DNA from: an uncultured Phascolarctobacterium sp.
Lineage (GTDB): Bacteria > Bacillota > Negativicutes > Acidaminococcales > Acidaminococcaceae
Assembly (NCBI RefSeq): GCF_900753045.1
Contig: NZ_CAADXO010000006.1
Span: forward strand, 1 to 47,282
Direction of reading: 5' to 3'
DNA: 47,282 bases
Position numbers and translations under genes: made by a program. Position 1 is the first letter of the stretch. Each line of letters begins with the position of its first letter. Below, one piece after another: positions 8,021 through 16,725 of this stretch. Below the pieces are notes generated by a model. The model worked only from the letters and a program-made list of their open reading frames with translations. It did no database searches and was not told where the DNA came from.

Positions 8021-9037
8021 TTATTTATTGCTCAGCTCAATCAGCTTTTCCAATGTCTGCAGCGCCTTACCGCTGTCAATCAGCTCTGCCGCCAGTTTGA
8101 CGCCATCTGCAAAGCTCTCAGCCTTGCCGCCGATGTACAGGCTGGCACCGGCATTCAGCAAAACTGCATTGCGTTTCGGTCCCTGCGCTCCCACCAGAAT
8201 GTCGCGCGTAATCTGAGCGTTTTCCTCCGGCAGACCGCCTACCAGATCAGCCTTGGTGCAGCGCTCCATGCCGAAGTCCTCAGGCTTGATAACGTAATTT
8301 TTCATCCAACCGTCCTTGAACTCGCAAACGGTAGTCGGTGCGCTCAGCGAAATCTCATCCAGCTTATCCTGACCGTAAACCACCATGCCACGCTTAACTC
8401 CCAAATTCATCAGTACCTGCGCCAGCGGCTGAACCAAGTACTCGTCATACACACCCAAGAGCTGCATTTTCGGGCTGCCGGGGTTCGTCAGAGGGCCAAG
8501 GATGTTGAATACGGTGCGGATACCAAGCTCCTTGCGGATAGGTCCTACATATTTCATCGATGTGTGGTATTTCTGTGCGAAGAAGAAGCACATGCCCACT
8601 TCCTTTAACAGCTCCACGCATTTTTCCGGGTCCTGCTGAATGTTTACGCCCAGCGCCTCCAGGCAATCCGCAGTACCGCATTTGGAGGAAGCGGCGCGGT
8701 TGCCGTGCTTAGCTACCTTCATGCCGCCTGCCGCAGCAACCAGAGCGGAGGTTGTGGAGATGTTGAAGCTGTTGGAGCCGTCACCACCGGTACCGACGAT
8801 TTCAAAGATGTCCATGCCGGTTTCGCATTTCAGTGCGTGGTCACGCATCGCAGCGGCGCAGCCGGCGATTTCATCGGTAGTTTCCGCCGTAGTGCTCTTG
8901 GTAGAAAGCGCTGCCAGAAAGGCTGCATTCTGCGTTGCACTTGTTTCACCGCTCATAATCTCGTTAATTACGTCATATGCTTCGTTATAGGTTAAGTCCT
9001 CTTTGCCGACGATTTTTACAATTGCTTCTTTAATCAT
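8021..9037 (-). CDS. trpD: Anthranilate phosphoribosyltransferase
   Basis: 338 residues. It joins anthranilate to PRPP. The PRPP loop GTGGDGSNSFNIST (about residues 82-95) and KHGNRAASSKCG (about 108) are diagnostic. The start at 9037 is chosen because GGGAGG sits 7 bp upstream; the longest frame adds five residues that overlap this site. It is not fused to a TrpG glutaminase domain. It is the first gene of the operon, directly after the T-box leader. No trpE or trpG is present in the window. Confidence 0.97.
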   Translation of the reverse strand: MIKEAIVKIVGKEDLTYNEAYDVINEIMSGETSATQNAAFLAALSTKSTTAETTDEIAGCAAAMRDHALKCETGMDIFEIVGTGGDGSNSFNISTTSALVAAAGGMKVAKHGNRAASSKCGTADCLEALGVNIQQDPEKCVELLKEVGMCFFFAQKYHTSMKYVGPIRKELGIRTVFNILGPLTNPGSPKMQLLGVYDEYLVQPLAQVLMNLGVKRGMVVYGQDKLDEISLSAPTTVCEFKDGWMKNYVIKPEDFGMERCTKADLVGGLPEENAQITRDILVGAQGPKRNAVLLNAGASLYIGGKAESFADGVKLAAELIDSGKALQTLEKLIELSNK

Positions 9038-9098
9038 TTTAATTCCTCCCATAGTTTACGCTAACATTCTACGAGAAGGCCTATCACAGATTGTTATA

Positions 9099-9405
9099 CA
9101 AAAAAGCCTGTCCTGAAGCTGCTTAGCTTTTCTAAGCAATTCCAAGGACAGGCTGTAAATACTTATACCTGCGGTACCACCTTGTTTCGCCGCTATCGCG
9201 ACGCGCTCTCGCAGAGTGCCATCACACTCCTCACCCTTAACGCCGGTGTTGCGTTGCCGAATACTCTCGCCGAAGCGATTTGACAGCACCCTCAACGGTC
9301 CATTTATCAGCCTGCATCTCTATCCGGCTTCCACCTGCCCGAACTCTCTGTAAGCGCATCTGCTGACTTGATCTCCGTCTCAACGGTTTGTGGTTTTTTT
9401 GAAGT
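9099..9405 (-). ncRNA. Tryptophan T-box leader of the trp operon
   Basis: A classic T-box riboswitch, read on the minus strand. The T-box core AAGGTGGTACCGC is at 9168-9183. The terminator stem is AGCCTGTCCT/AGGACAGGCT (9145-9154 with 9105-9114) followed by T residues. In stem I the specifier lies in AAATGGACC, giving UGG (Trp) at 9300-9302. An AGAGAG motif and GGTGGAAGCCGG precede it. Uncharged tRNA-Trp would pair with UGG and the T-box and favour the antiterminator, so trpDCFBA is made when tryptophan is short. Small open frames across this stretch are not genes. Confidence 0.95.
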
Positions 9406-9412
9406 TGTGCCT

Positions 9413-9441
9413 AGTTTACCACTGCGAATATCTTTCGTCAA
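9413..9441 (-). promoter_or_regulatory. trp operon promoter
   Basis: Minus strand -35 TTGACG (9436-9441), 17 bp spacer, -10 TAAACT (9413-9418), placing the start of transcription near 9405, just before the T-box stem I. Confidence 0.75.
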
Positions 9442-9561
9442 CACCTTTGTACAAAAACTTGCAGATTTTTTTATTTTGGGAAACTTTTGTAAAGCTGTTT
9501 ACAGATTAGTGATAAAGCAAAAGCATTTACCTCAAGCTAGTGAACTAATTAAAAATATTTA

Positions 9562-9595
9562 AAGGCGAAATATTATATTACCAATTTTTCGCCTT
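9562..9595 (-). terminator. Weak terminator after the 9629 gene
   Basis: AAGGCGAAA (9562-9570) pairs with TTTCGCCTT (9587-9595), loop 16 bases, followed on the minus strand by an AT-rich, imperfect T tract. Confidence 0.45.
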
Positions 9596-9628
9596 ATCAC
9601 TATATTTACTACATACAGAACAATTCAC

Positions 9629-10309
9629 TCAATTATCTTGAAGCATCTTAGTCAAAGATTCGTTGAAAAACGGTAAACTATGTGTCTTTAAATATTTGTC
9701 ACCCGTAAATGTAACTACTTTTGCATCCTTCAAAATCACTAAATCTTCTTTACTAATAGGAATCGCAGCTCTCTCTGAAACTAAAGGCGATGTATTGTAT
9801 CCTGACAACACGTCCCTAACTGCATTAAAATCTTTGCTCCAAATTATCTTATTACCATTGCCGAAAGACACATTTTTAAGGAAATACCAATCAGATGATA
9901 CTGAAACAATTTCCATGAGCAATTGGCCATTTTTATTCTTAAGAACAAGATTAGGCTTAGCAGGAGAAAAATAACTATTTTCCAGAGTCCAAAATTTCTC
10001 TCCAACTTTACACTCTTTAGGCCTTAAAGTTTGTGCTAATCCACCTTTTGTATAGGTTAGTTGAATATAGTCAGGATAGTACATAAAGTCATAATAAACA
10101 ACGGCTGTATCTTTAACCATTGCCCCAGAGGGTGATAATTTCTCACCATAATCAATAACCTTCGGTTCTATAAAGTTTAAAGTTGGCTTCGTCATAGAAC
10201 TTATTGGATATCCTGTTAAAATATCATTTCCAGTTCTAACAGCATAAGCGGGAAAAGGTAAATGCACAAGCAATATCAATAGTGTGATACTAAGCAAACG
10301 TAAAATCAT
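9629..10309 (-). CDS. Exported protein of unknown function
   Basis: 226 residues with a clear Sec signal peptide (hydrophobic core about 3-20, cleavage likely after AYA at residues 21-23). The mature part is rich in aromatic and polar residues with no membrane segment, so it should be periplasmic. I do not recognise a domain. AGGAGG precedes the ATG. Base composition is clearly more AT-rich than the trp and ribosomal genes, which together with the next gene suggests later acquisition. It is 49 bp downstream of the lipoprotein gene in the same direction, so the two are probably one operon and may work together in the envelope. Confidence 0.75.
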   Translation of the reverse strand: MILRLLSITLLILLVHLPFPAYAVRTGNDILTGYPISSMTKPTLNFIEPKVIDYGEKLSPSGAMVKDTAVVYYDFMYYPDYIQLTYTKGGLAQTLRPKECKVGEKFWTLENSYFSPAKPNLVLKNKNGQLLMEIVSVSSDWYFLKNVSFGNGNKIIWSKDFNAVRDVLSGYNTSPLVSERAAIPISKEDLVILKDAKVVTFTGDKYLKTHSLPFFNESLTKMLQDN

Positions 10310-10358
10310 TATAATATTCCTCCTTGCGAATTAATCTAGTTTGTAAAAAATATACAAA

Positions 10359-11006
10359 TTATTGCTCAGGATATTCGTCAGTTCTTTCGGCATTAGCACT
10401 CCAACCACCCATATAACTACCAGTTAAGTTAATTTTAAAGTATTGCATAGGCTCAGAAAAATACTTTTTAACAATTTCAGGGGCAGTCTTATAAGCATCA
10501 TTATACTTTTTTATTATATCATTCGCTTTAATACTGTCTTTAGCTACCATTTTCCAAGAAAAGAAATTATCATTTTCATATTTTAATTCTTTATATCGTT
10601 CCAAGAAAAATTTCAAATCAAAACTTTCTGCATAATGGTTTTTCTTTAAAACTTTATAGCTGCTCACGCATTCTGCAAATTGGGTAGGAGCATTTTTATA
10701 AAAATCATCTAAGACATTTCTTTCAATACCATCAGTATCAATACCTACGATGCGATCTTTAGTAATTTTAAAATATGCTCTTCCAGGTATTTCCATGCCC
10801 AACATGTTCTTCGCCTTAAAATCTAAGTATGAAATACCATTCTTATCATCAACTTGGTAATCTACCTTTTTATATGAATCAGGAATCTTGCATGCCTCTT
10901 TAACTAATTTTTCTGCTTCACTTTCACCGGTCTTTCCGCAACCGGCCAAAGCCAATACCATCAATAAAGAAATACATGCAACAGAAAATTTCTTGCCAAG
11001 CATCAT
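10359..11006 (-). CDS. Putative lipoprotein of unknown function
   Basis: 215 residues. The signal peptide ends with lipobox LAGC (Cys23), followed by a short charged linker, so it should be a membrane-anchored lipoprotein facing the periplasm. The mature domain has many Lys, Tyr and Asp residues and no recognisable motif. AGGAGG lies before a double ATG; ATG 11006 is used and 11003 is possible. AT-rich like its downstream neighbour. A promoter candidate and a set of short repeats lie upstream (11164-11290). Confidence 0.75.
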   Translation of the reverse strand: MMLGKKFSVACISLLMVLALAGCGKTGESEAEKLVKEACKIPDSYKKVDYQVDDKNGISYLDFKAKNMLGMEIPGRAYFKITKDRIVGIDTDGIERNVLDDFYKNAPTQFAECVSSYKVLKKNHYAESFDLKFFLERYKELKYENDNFFSWKMVAKDSIKANDIIKKYNDAYKTAPEIVKKYFSEPMQYFKINLTGSYMGGWSANAERTDEYPEQ

Positions 11007-11163
11007 AATTAACCCTCCTAATGATAAATCTATAAGCCTTGGATAATATCAGCATATTAACTCTAAAAAGCCTTCTACAAAACGTGTATTTTATCCATAG
11101 TAATATTTATAGTTTAAGCTTTTCATAAATCATGCAATTCTCTAATGAATATTTTACCATAAA

Positions 11164-11191
11164 ATTATCGAAAGAAAAAGAATTGTATCAA
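11164..11191 (-). promoter_or_regulatory. Candidate promoter of the lipoprotein operon
   Basis: Minus strand -35 TTGATA (11186-11191), 16 bp spacer, -10 GATAAT (11164-11169). The region is AT-rich, so chance matches are possible. Confidence 0.35.
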
Positions 11192-11241
11192 TTTTTAGCC
11201 TGTTGCAATAGCAATAGCAAAACTTTCATACGCAAGTGTTT

Positions 11242-11290
11242 CTTTCGTCATTATCTTTCGTTCCTTTCATTTACTTTCGTTATCTTTCGT
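11242..11290. repeat. Five short CTTTCGT direct repeats
   Basis: CTTTCGT occurs at 11242, 11255, 11274 and 11284, with one variant CTTTCAT at 11264. The last four start 9-10 bp apart, close to one helical turn. They lie between the terminator of the 11374 gene and the promoter candidate of the lipoprotein operon, as an array of protein-binding sites might. Confidence 0.5.
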
Positions 11291-11318
11291 TTTAAATCAT
11301 TTCAAGAAAGAAAGCAAC

Positions 11319-11361
11319 AAAAAACGCTCTGCGTACTACCGTCAGTAATACGCAGAGCGTT
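11319..11361 (-). terminator. Terminator of the AAA/PD-(D/E)XK gene
   Basis: Perfect 13 bp inverted repeat (11323-11335 with 11349-11361; AACGCTCTGCGTA arm), with a T-rich run following on the minus strand. Confidence 0.9.
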
Positions 11362-11373
11362 AAGCATCTCAAG

Positions 11374-12981
11374 TTAAACTACTGCCTCAATAATTACCTT
11401 ATCCCCTACATTGATACGCTGCACTCCTGCCTGCTTATTTTTGTTAAAGCTAAAGCTCAGCAGATAGCCAACCTTCGTATGATAAGCATCAAGATAAGCA
11501 GCTAATTGGCTTTCTCCGCGATTATTATATTCGCTTCCGCGCCAAATTTTCATTTCGATAATATACTGCTCACCATTATAGTCAACTATCACATCTGTTC
11601 TGCATAAATCCCTTGTACGCGCTTCGATATAATAGTTGCCGGTTCCGTTGATTATAGGACGCAAGTACAGCAAAAAGTACTTTCTTCCCTCCTCCTCCAG
11701 AAAGCGCTCATCACACGAACCGAAAATATCATTAAAATGCACAATGAATTTTTGGAGCACCAGCTCCATATCCAGTCTGCCATTAGTTATAAACTGATTC
11801 TTATCCTGCAGAGATGCTTTGTAAAGCTCATTCTTCTGCAGCTCATCCTCCGCCAGATAATAATTATAGAGTCTGGTTTCAAAAATTCTGTTGGCAATCG
11901 CTACATACCCGTCTTTATTTTTTATAAAGCCAAACATCGTAGCCATATCAATAGCTGCTTCATCGGCACTGTAAGGATACATATTTCCGGAAAAAAGCAC
12001 TGCCTTCAGCATGTGATTCAGCTTAGGATAGGCGTGCAGCTTCCCTATTAATGATTCAAATAAGGTATTTTTTTCTTGCAACAGCAAGCGCACCGCCGCA
12101 TTAAAGCCATCCTTAGTCCAGGCTGCTTTTTTAGAAGCATACTCCGGCATTAAGCAAACCTTTTCGTCGAGCAGTTGGCATAATCTGGAAACTAAAAACG
12201 GATAACCTGCCGTATAATCATAAATCCAGCCCGCAAAGACCTTGGTAGCAAACTCAAGACCGTAATCCTTGGCATATTCATCAAGCATAGCAGCAATCTC
12301 TGCTTGTGAAAAGCTCATATCTATCGTAAAATCCGCCGCTATGTTCCAAGGACTGTTATATTTATGCTCTTCATCGGCACGCAGTTTTTGTTTAAGATTT
12401 TTGATGTCATATACTCCGGCAAGGATAACGGATTGAAACGCAGGCTGCCAGGCCCGTTCGATATATTGCGCCCTGAGCTGTGCCAAAAAATCTAAAAAAA
12501 CCTGATTATTGGAAGCACTGTCCACCTCATCAATCATCAGAACGATAGGCTTATCACTCACTGCACAGATATCTCTCAGGCATTCAAAAAGCTCCTTCAG
12601 ACTGAAAATACTGTTACTGATTACAGCAGCATTTTTCAAATCTGCACAGGCCTTTTCCAAGGCAGTATTTTCCGACAGGCGGTTACGCTTCAGCGCATGC
12701 AAAAAAGAGCCTGCGAAAGCAATAGAAAATATGTTGCCGTCCTTAAATTTAGAAGCATCAAAGGTTTGAAAGTCCAGCAAGACGGTGTAATATTCACTTT
12801 GCAGATAGCCGAAAAGTGCCTGCAGCGTTGTTGTCTTACCATACTGGCGTGCTCTGTTGATGGTGAAATATTTTTTTGCATCGATCATTTCTTTAATCTT
12901 TTGCAGTCGTCCACCGATATCAACCATATAATGCTCGCCGGGTATGCAAACAGCTGTCGTATTAAAGGTCTTACGCATCAT
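11374..12981 (-). CDS. AAA-like ATPase with C-terminal PD-(D/E)XK nuclease domain
   Basis: 535 residues. The N-terminal AAA-ATPase-like domain has a Walker A variant (RARQYGKTTT, about residue 44) and Walker B (IVLMIDEVDSA, about 155). The C-terminal domain has a PD-(D/E)XK core (RTDVIVDY then IIEMKIWRG). This two-domain family is widespread and often multi-copy in gut anaerobes. Its biological role is not settled; links to mobile DNA or defence are inferences. The start at 12981 is chosen from AAGGAG five bases upstream; the longer frame from TTG overlaps that site. It is a single-gene unit with an extended -10 promoter and a perfect terminator. Confidence 0.9.
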   Translation of the reverse strand: MMRKTFNTTAVCIPGEHYMVDIGGRLQKIKEMIDAKKYFTINRARQYGKTTTLQALFGYLQSEYYTVLLDFQTFDASKFKDGNIFSIAFAGSFLHALKRNRLSENTALEKACADLKNAAVISNSIFSLKELFECLRDICAVSDKPIVLMIDEVDSASNNQVFLDFLAQLRAQYIERAWQPAFQSVILAGVYDIKNLKQKLRADEEHKYNSPWNIAADFTIDMSFSQAEIAAMLDEYAKDYGLEFATKVFAGWIYDYTAGYPFLVSRLCQLLDEKVCLMPEYASKKAAWTKDGFNAAVRLLLQEKNTLFESLIGKLHAYPKLNHMLKAVLFSGNMYPYSADEAAIDMATMFGFIKNKDGYVAIANRIFETRLYNYYLAEDELQKNELYKASLQDKNQFITNGRLDMELVLQKFIVHFNDIFGSCDERFLEEEGRKYFLLYLRPIINGTGNYYIEARTRDLCRTDVIVDYNGEQYIIEMKIWRGSEYNNRGESQLAAYLDAYHTKVGYLLSFSFNKNKQAGVQRINVGDKVIIEAVV

Positions 12982-13013
12982 TCCATCTCCTTGCTTCAAA
13001 TATTTCTTCTTAA

Positions 13014-13022
13014 ATTATAGCA
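13014..13022 (-). promoter_or_regulatory. Extended -10 promoter of the 11374 gene
   Basis: Minus strand TGCTATAAT (13014-13022), a perfect extended -10 element, without a clear -35. It lies about 35 bp upstream of the start codon. Confidence 0.55.
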
Positions 13023-13072
13023 TATTTGCCAAGAAAAGCATATCTTGTAGCTACGCAAGACTTCTCTGCTCC

Positions 13073-14593
13073 TTACGGCCGCGCGCTGGTGCGCAGCTGA
13101 ATAGCCTCCGCCAGATGCACCGCCTCAATGCTTTCGCTACCTGCAAGGTCGGCAATCGTGCGTGCCACCTTCAAGATGCGGTCATGACTGCGGGCGCTGA
13201 GGTTGAGCATATTGAAGTAGCGCTCCATAACGTTCTGCGCCGCCGCGTCCAGCTGGCAATATTTGACAACCTCGCTCCTTCCCATCTGCGCATTGCAGTG
13301 CATCCCCAAGGCCTCCAAACGCTCCTGCTGCAGCAGTCGCGCCTTCACCACACGTTCGCGGATAGCAGCCGAAGATTCGCCCTTTTCCTTCGTTTTCAGC
13401 TCACTGAACTCCACCCTGCTCAGGTTTATCTGCATATCGATTCTGTCCATCAGCGGACCGGAAATTTTACGTTTATAGCTGTCAATTTCCGATTGTTTAC
13501 AGGAACAACGGTGCATCGAATCGCCGAGGAACCCACAGGGGCACGGATTCTGAGCTGCGCATAAAATAAACTTGCTTGGGAAGGTCATTGCCGCCCTTAC
13601 GCGCGAAATACTCACCTCGCCATCCTCCAGCGGCTGGCGCAGCATTTCCAGCGTGGAGCGTTCAAACTCCGGCAGCTCGTCCAAAAAGAGTACGCCGTTG
13701 TGTGCCAGCGTCACCTCTCCCGGGCGGGGTGTACTGCCACCGCCAAGCAAGGCGCTGCCGCTGATGCTGTGATGCGGACTGCGGAACGGACGCTCCAGCA
13801 TCACGCTGTCGGCCTGCGGCAACAGTCCTACGATGCTGTAAATCTTGGTTACCTCCAGCGCCTCGGCCTCCGTCATCGGCGGCAGAATCGTCACCAAACG
13901 ACGTGCCAACATCGTTTTCCCGCAGCCCGGAGAACCCACCATCAGAATACTGTGACCGCCGGCGGCAGCAATCTCCAACGCTCTGCGCGCCACAAGCTGT
14001 CCTTTGACATCGGCAAAATCCACATGATAAATCTTGTTATTATTCTGCAGAATATTCTCCTTCGGCAGCGGCGTCAGCGTATTCTTCCCCTTCAGGTGCT
14101 CCACCAGCTCCTTTAAGGTTGCCACCGTATACACATCAATGCCATGAATGAGCTTGCCCTCGGCAGCGTTGGCCTGAGGAATATACACCTCCTGCGCCCC
14201 GCACTTCTTGGCATCCATAATCATGGAAAGCACACCGGAAACCTTGCGGATTCTGCCGTCCAGCGACAGCTCGCCGATAAAAACCTTGTTCTCCAGCTTT
14301 TCCGGCTCCAAAATTCTGCCGCAGGTCATCAGTCCTATGGCAATAGGCAGATCAAGGCCGCTGCCCTCCTTACGCAAATCTGCGGGCGCCAGATTGACCG
14401 TAATGCGCGTCATCGGGAAGGGATAATCGGAATTACGCAGCGCCGCCTTCACGCGCTCCTTGGACTCACGCACGGCCATCGCCGGCAGTCCCACCAGATC
14501 AAAGCTGGGCAAGCCGTTGCTCACGTCCACCTCAACCAAAATCTGTACACCATCAATACCACAAGTTGTTTCGCCAAGAATCTGTGCAAACAT
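13073..14593 (-). CDS. comM: YifB/ComM family Mg chelatase-like AAA+ ATPase
   Basis: 506 residues, the usual family length. An N-terminal Lon-protease-like domain (GIDGVQILVEVDVSNG) is followed by a AAA+ Mg-chelatase domain with Walker A GSPGCGKTMLAR (about residue 219), Walker B LFLDELPEF and a Cys-rich insertion (CPCGF, CSC). In naturally transformable bacteria ComM is a branch-migration helicase for integrating incoming DNA; that role is known from other species. The start at 14593 follows GGAG and matches the family N-terminus MFAQILGET; 23 extra residues in the longest frame are dropped. It is downstream of yraN, as in many Firmicutes and Proteobacteria. Confidence 0.95.
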   Translation of the reverse strand: MFAQILGETTCGIDGVQILVEVDVSNGLPSFDLVGLPAMAVRESKERVKAALRNSDYPFPMTRITVNLAPADLRKEGSGLDLPIAIGLMTCGRILEPEKLENKVFIGELSLDGRIRKVSGVLSMIMDAKKCGAQEVYIPQANAAEGKLIHGIDVYTVATLKELVEHLKGKNTLTPLPKENILQNNNKIYHVDFADVKGQLVARRALEIAAAGGHSILMVGSPGCGKTMLARRLVTILPPMTEAEALEVTKIYSIVGLLPQADSVMLERPFRSPHHSISGSALLGGGSTPRPGEVTLAHNGVLFLDELPEFERSTLEMLRQPLEDGEVSISRVRAAMTFPSKFILCAAQNPCPCGFLGDSMHRCSCKQSEIDSYKRKISGPLMDRIDMQINLSRVEFSELKTKEKGESSAAIRERVVKARLLQQERLEALGMHCNAQMGRSEVVKYCQLDAAAQNVMERYFNMLNLSARSHDRILKVARTIADLAGSESIEAVHLAEAIQLRTSARP

Positions 14594-14612
14594 TATCAAC
14601 ACTCCGTTTCTT

Positions 14613-14984
14613 TTAAAAGCAGTGCGGCCAATGCCTGATGCTGATAGCCGCAGTGCTTTCAATGATAATTTCTACTACATCAAAGGAAAGCACCGGCGGC
14701 TGCTCCAGCAGACCTCTGCATTGGAGATAATATTCAGCGCAGCGATGAATTTTTCTTTGCTTTGCCAGTGTCACGGCCTCTATCGGTCTGCCGAACCGGG
14801 TAGAAGCACGTGTCTTGACCTCTATGAAGCTGATACAGCCACTTTTTTCAACAATAAGATCAATCTCACCAAAACGGTGACAGCGAAAGTTGCGGGCTAA
14901 CAGTTTATAACCCATATTTTGCAGATAGCGGCAGGCAAAATCTTCGCCGTATTTCCCAAGACTACTCCTCGACGGGGTACTCAT
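14613..14984 (-). CDS. yraN: YraN/UPF0102 family endonuclease-like protein
   Basis: About 123 residues. The family signature LGKYGEDFACRYLQ is at the N-terminus, and the PD-(D/E)XK-like core FGEIDLIVE with FIEVKTR is in the middle. The molecular function of the family is not well defined. ATG 14984 fits the family start; a start at 15005 would add seven residues and cannot be excluded, as neither has a strong ribosome site. It overlaps the end of rnhB by 23 bp, so it is translated from the same mRNA. Confidence 0.92.
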   Translation of the reverse strand: MSTPSRSSLGKYGEDFACRYLQNMGYKLLARNFRCHRFGEIDLIVEKSGCISFIEVKTRASTRFGRPIEAVTLAKQRKIHRCAEYYLQCRGLLEQPPVLSFDVVEIIIESTAAISIRHWPHCF

Positions 14985-15792
14985 AGTTATCCGTCTGCGG
15001 AGCATAGAGGATATTTTCCTCAGCAGCCACCGGCGGCAGCTGCATGCTCTTCACAGGCTCAAAGCTGCGGCGGTGCCAGCGTGTAGCTCCCTGCTCGCTC
15101 ACGGCCTGCATATGCGCCCCGCTGCCATAGCCCTTGTTATGCGCAAAGCCGTAAGCAGGATATACAAGATCAAGGCGCTCCATGATGCGGTCACGAGTTA
15201 CCTTCGCGATAATCGAAGCAGCGGCAATAGAAGCGCTCAGCGCATCACCATGCACCACGGATTCAATCTTCATACCGGGAACCTTCACCGGCATTGCGTC
15301 AATCAGCGCTGCCTGCGGACGGCAGTGCAGGTTTTCCAGCACCTGCGCCATGCCCTGCTGCGTCGCGGAGTAAATATTCAGCTCATCAATATTGCTGACG
15401 CTGACGATGTTCACCTCGATATCAATCGCCTTGGCCATAACCTCGTTATAAAGCATATCGCGCTTAGCAGCGGAAAGCTGCTTGGAATCGTTCAGCCCGC
15501 TGATAAACACATCCTTGGGCAGAATAACGGCAGCGATAACCAGCGGGCCTGCCAAAGGTCCGCGTCCTGCCTCATCTACGCCGGCAATCAGCTCGCAGCC
15601 TTCGGCATAAAGCTCGCGTTCCAATTTCAGCATCGCCGTGAAGCGCTCCTTCTCCGCCGCCGCCTTCTCCAGACGCTTGTTGTATGCTGTCAGCAGCTTC
15701 TGCACTCCCTTGCGCTCGTCTGCTGCCAGCGTCGCCAGCTGCTCCGCCGTCGGTGCTCCTGCCAGCAGCTTCTTGATTTCGGTAATATTCAT
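14962..15792 (-). CDS. rnhB: Ribonuclease HII
   Basis: 276 residues. It removes ribonucleotides from DNA by cutting the RNA strand of RNA/DNA junctions. The catalytic motif AGVDEAGRGPLAGP is at about residue 70, LIDAMPV supplies a further Asp, and ASIIAKVTRD is conserved. A helical N-terminal extension of about 65 residues resembles the Bacillus type. A GGGGG site lies before the ATG. It is 72 bp downstream of rbgA, with a terminator-type hairpin between them. Confidence 0.96.
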   Translation of the reverse strand: MNITEIKKLLAGAPTAEQLATLAADERKGVQKLLTAYNKRLEKAAAEKERFTAMLKLERELYAEGCELIAGVDEAGRGPLAGPLVIAAVILPKDVFISGLNDSKQLSAAKRDMLYNEVMAKAIDIEVNIVSVSNIDELNIYSATQQGMAQVLENLHCRPQAALIDAMPVKVPGMKIESVVHGDALSASIAAASIIAKVTRDRIMERLDLVYPAYGFAHNKGYGSGAHMQAVSEQGATRWHRRSFEPVKSMQLPPVAAEENILYAPQTDNYEYPVEE

Positions 15793-15825
15793 TTTGCATC
15801 CCCCTTAACATTTATTTTTACATAA

Positions 15826-15852
15826 AGAAAAACCGCCCTACGGCGGTTTTTA
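15826..15852 (-). terminator. Hairpin between rbgA and rnhB
   Basis: AAAACCGCC (15829-15837) pairs with GGCGGTTTT (15842-15850), loop four bases, with T on both sides. It can terminate or attenuate transcription between rbgA and rnhB. No strong separate rnhB promoter is seen in the short gap, so partial read-through is likely. Confidence 0.75.
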
Positions 15853-15864
15853 TGGCACGACAAA

Positions 15865-16725
15865 TCAAGGCTCGTCGATTGTAAACCGCCCTAAACGTCC
15901 TGCTCGGAAGTCTCTGAGTACAAGCTGAACCACCTTATCGAGGTCAAGCTGTCCACCAGACTTCAGACAACCTCTTGCAACGGCAATCTTCGCCATAACG
16001 GCGTTGACATCATCACCCTGCTCGAGGCTTACTGCATATTTAGTTTGCAAATCCTGAGGATATTTGCGTATCAACAGATCAAGCAGCAGCTCTACGGCCT
16101 GCTCCCTGTCGAATACATCCTCCTTGATGGCACCGGTAACGGCAAGCGCAAAGCCCACCGACGGGTCATCAAACTTAGGCCAGAGTACACCCGGCGTATC
16201 CAAAAGCTCTAAGCCCTTGGCAATCGTTACCCACTGCTGTCCGCGTGTTACACCCGGTTTATCAGCAGCCATTACCTTGTTCTTGCCTACGAGGCGGTTA
16301 ATCAGGGTAGACTTGCCGACGTTCGGAATACCTACAATCATAACGCGGACGGGACGGTTGCGCACGCCCTTCTTCAGCCATTTATCAATCACCGGCTTCG
16401 CAGCCAGCTGGACTGCACTGATAAGCTGCTTAACGCCCTTACCGGTAGCGCAGTCAATCTTGCACACAGGCAGACCGCTATGCTTAACCTTTTCCAGCCA
16501 CACATCAGTCTGGGCCTTGTCTGCCATATCAATCTTATTCAGTGCGATAACCTTCGGCTTGCTGCCAAGGATATCCTGCAGCATGGGGTTGGTACTGGAG
16601 CGCGGAATACGTGCGTCCAGCATCTCCACTACAACGTCAACCAGCTTAATCTGGCTTTCCATCATGCGCTTTGCCTTGGTCATATGGCCGGGGAACCACT
16701 GAATCTTAAAATCCTCCAGCATCAT
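15865..16725 (-). CDS. rbgA: Ribosome biogenesis GTPase RbgA (YlqF)
   Basis: 286 residues, a circularly permuted GTPase. Motif order is G4 (ALNKIDMAD, about residue 59), then G1 (GIPNVGKSTLIN, about 126), then G3 (LDTPGVLWPKF), as in the YlqF/YawG family. It acts in late 50S subunit assembly. The N-terminal IQWFPGHMTKA is diagnostic. Its ATGATG start overlaps the lepB stop codon, so the two are coupled. Confidence 0.97.
   Translation of the reverse strand: MMLEDFKIQWFPGHMTKAKRMMESQIKLVDVVVEMLDARIPRSSTNPMLQDILGSKPKVIALNKIDMADKAQTDVWLEKVKHSGLPVCKIDCATGKGVKQLISAVQLAAKPVIDKWLKKGVRNRPVRVMIVGIPNVGKSTLINRLVGKNKVMAADKPGVTRGQQWVTIAKGLELLDTPGVLWPKFDDPSVGFALAVTGAIKEDVFDREQAVELLLDLLIRKYPQDLQTKYAVSLEQGDDVNAVMAKIAVARGCLKSGGQLDLDKVVQLVLRDFRAGRLGRFTIDEP

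Noticed and set aside
9056..9562. Short open frames over the trp leader
   Set aside because: They lie in the T-box RNA, whose specifier, antiterminator and terminator are all recognisable. No ribosome site or protein family fits.
11374..12981. Defence island around the AAA/PD-(D/E)XK gene
   Set aside because: No second defence gene is next to it. The family is common as a solitary gene in gut anaerobes.
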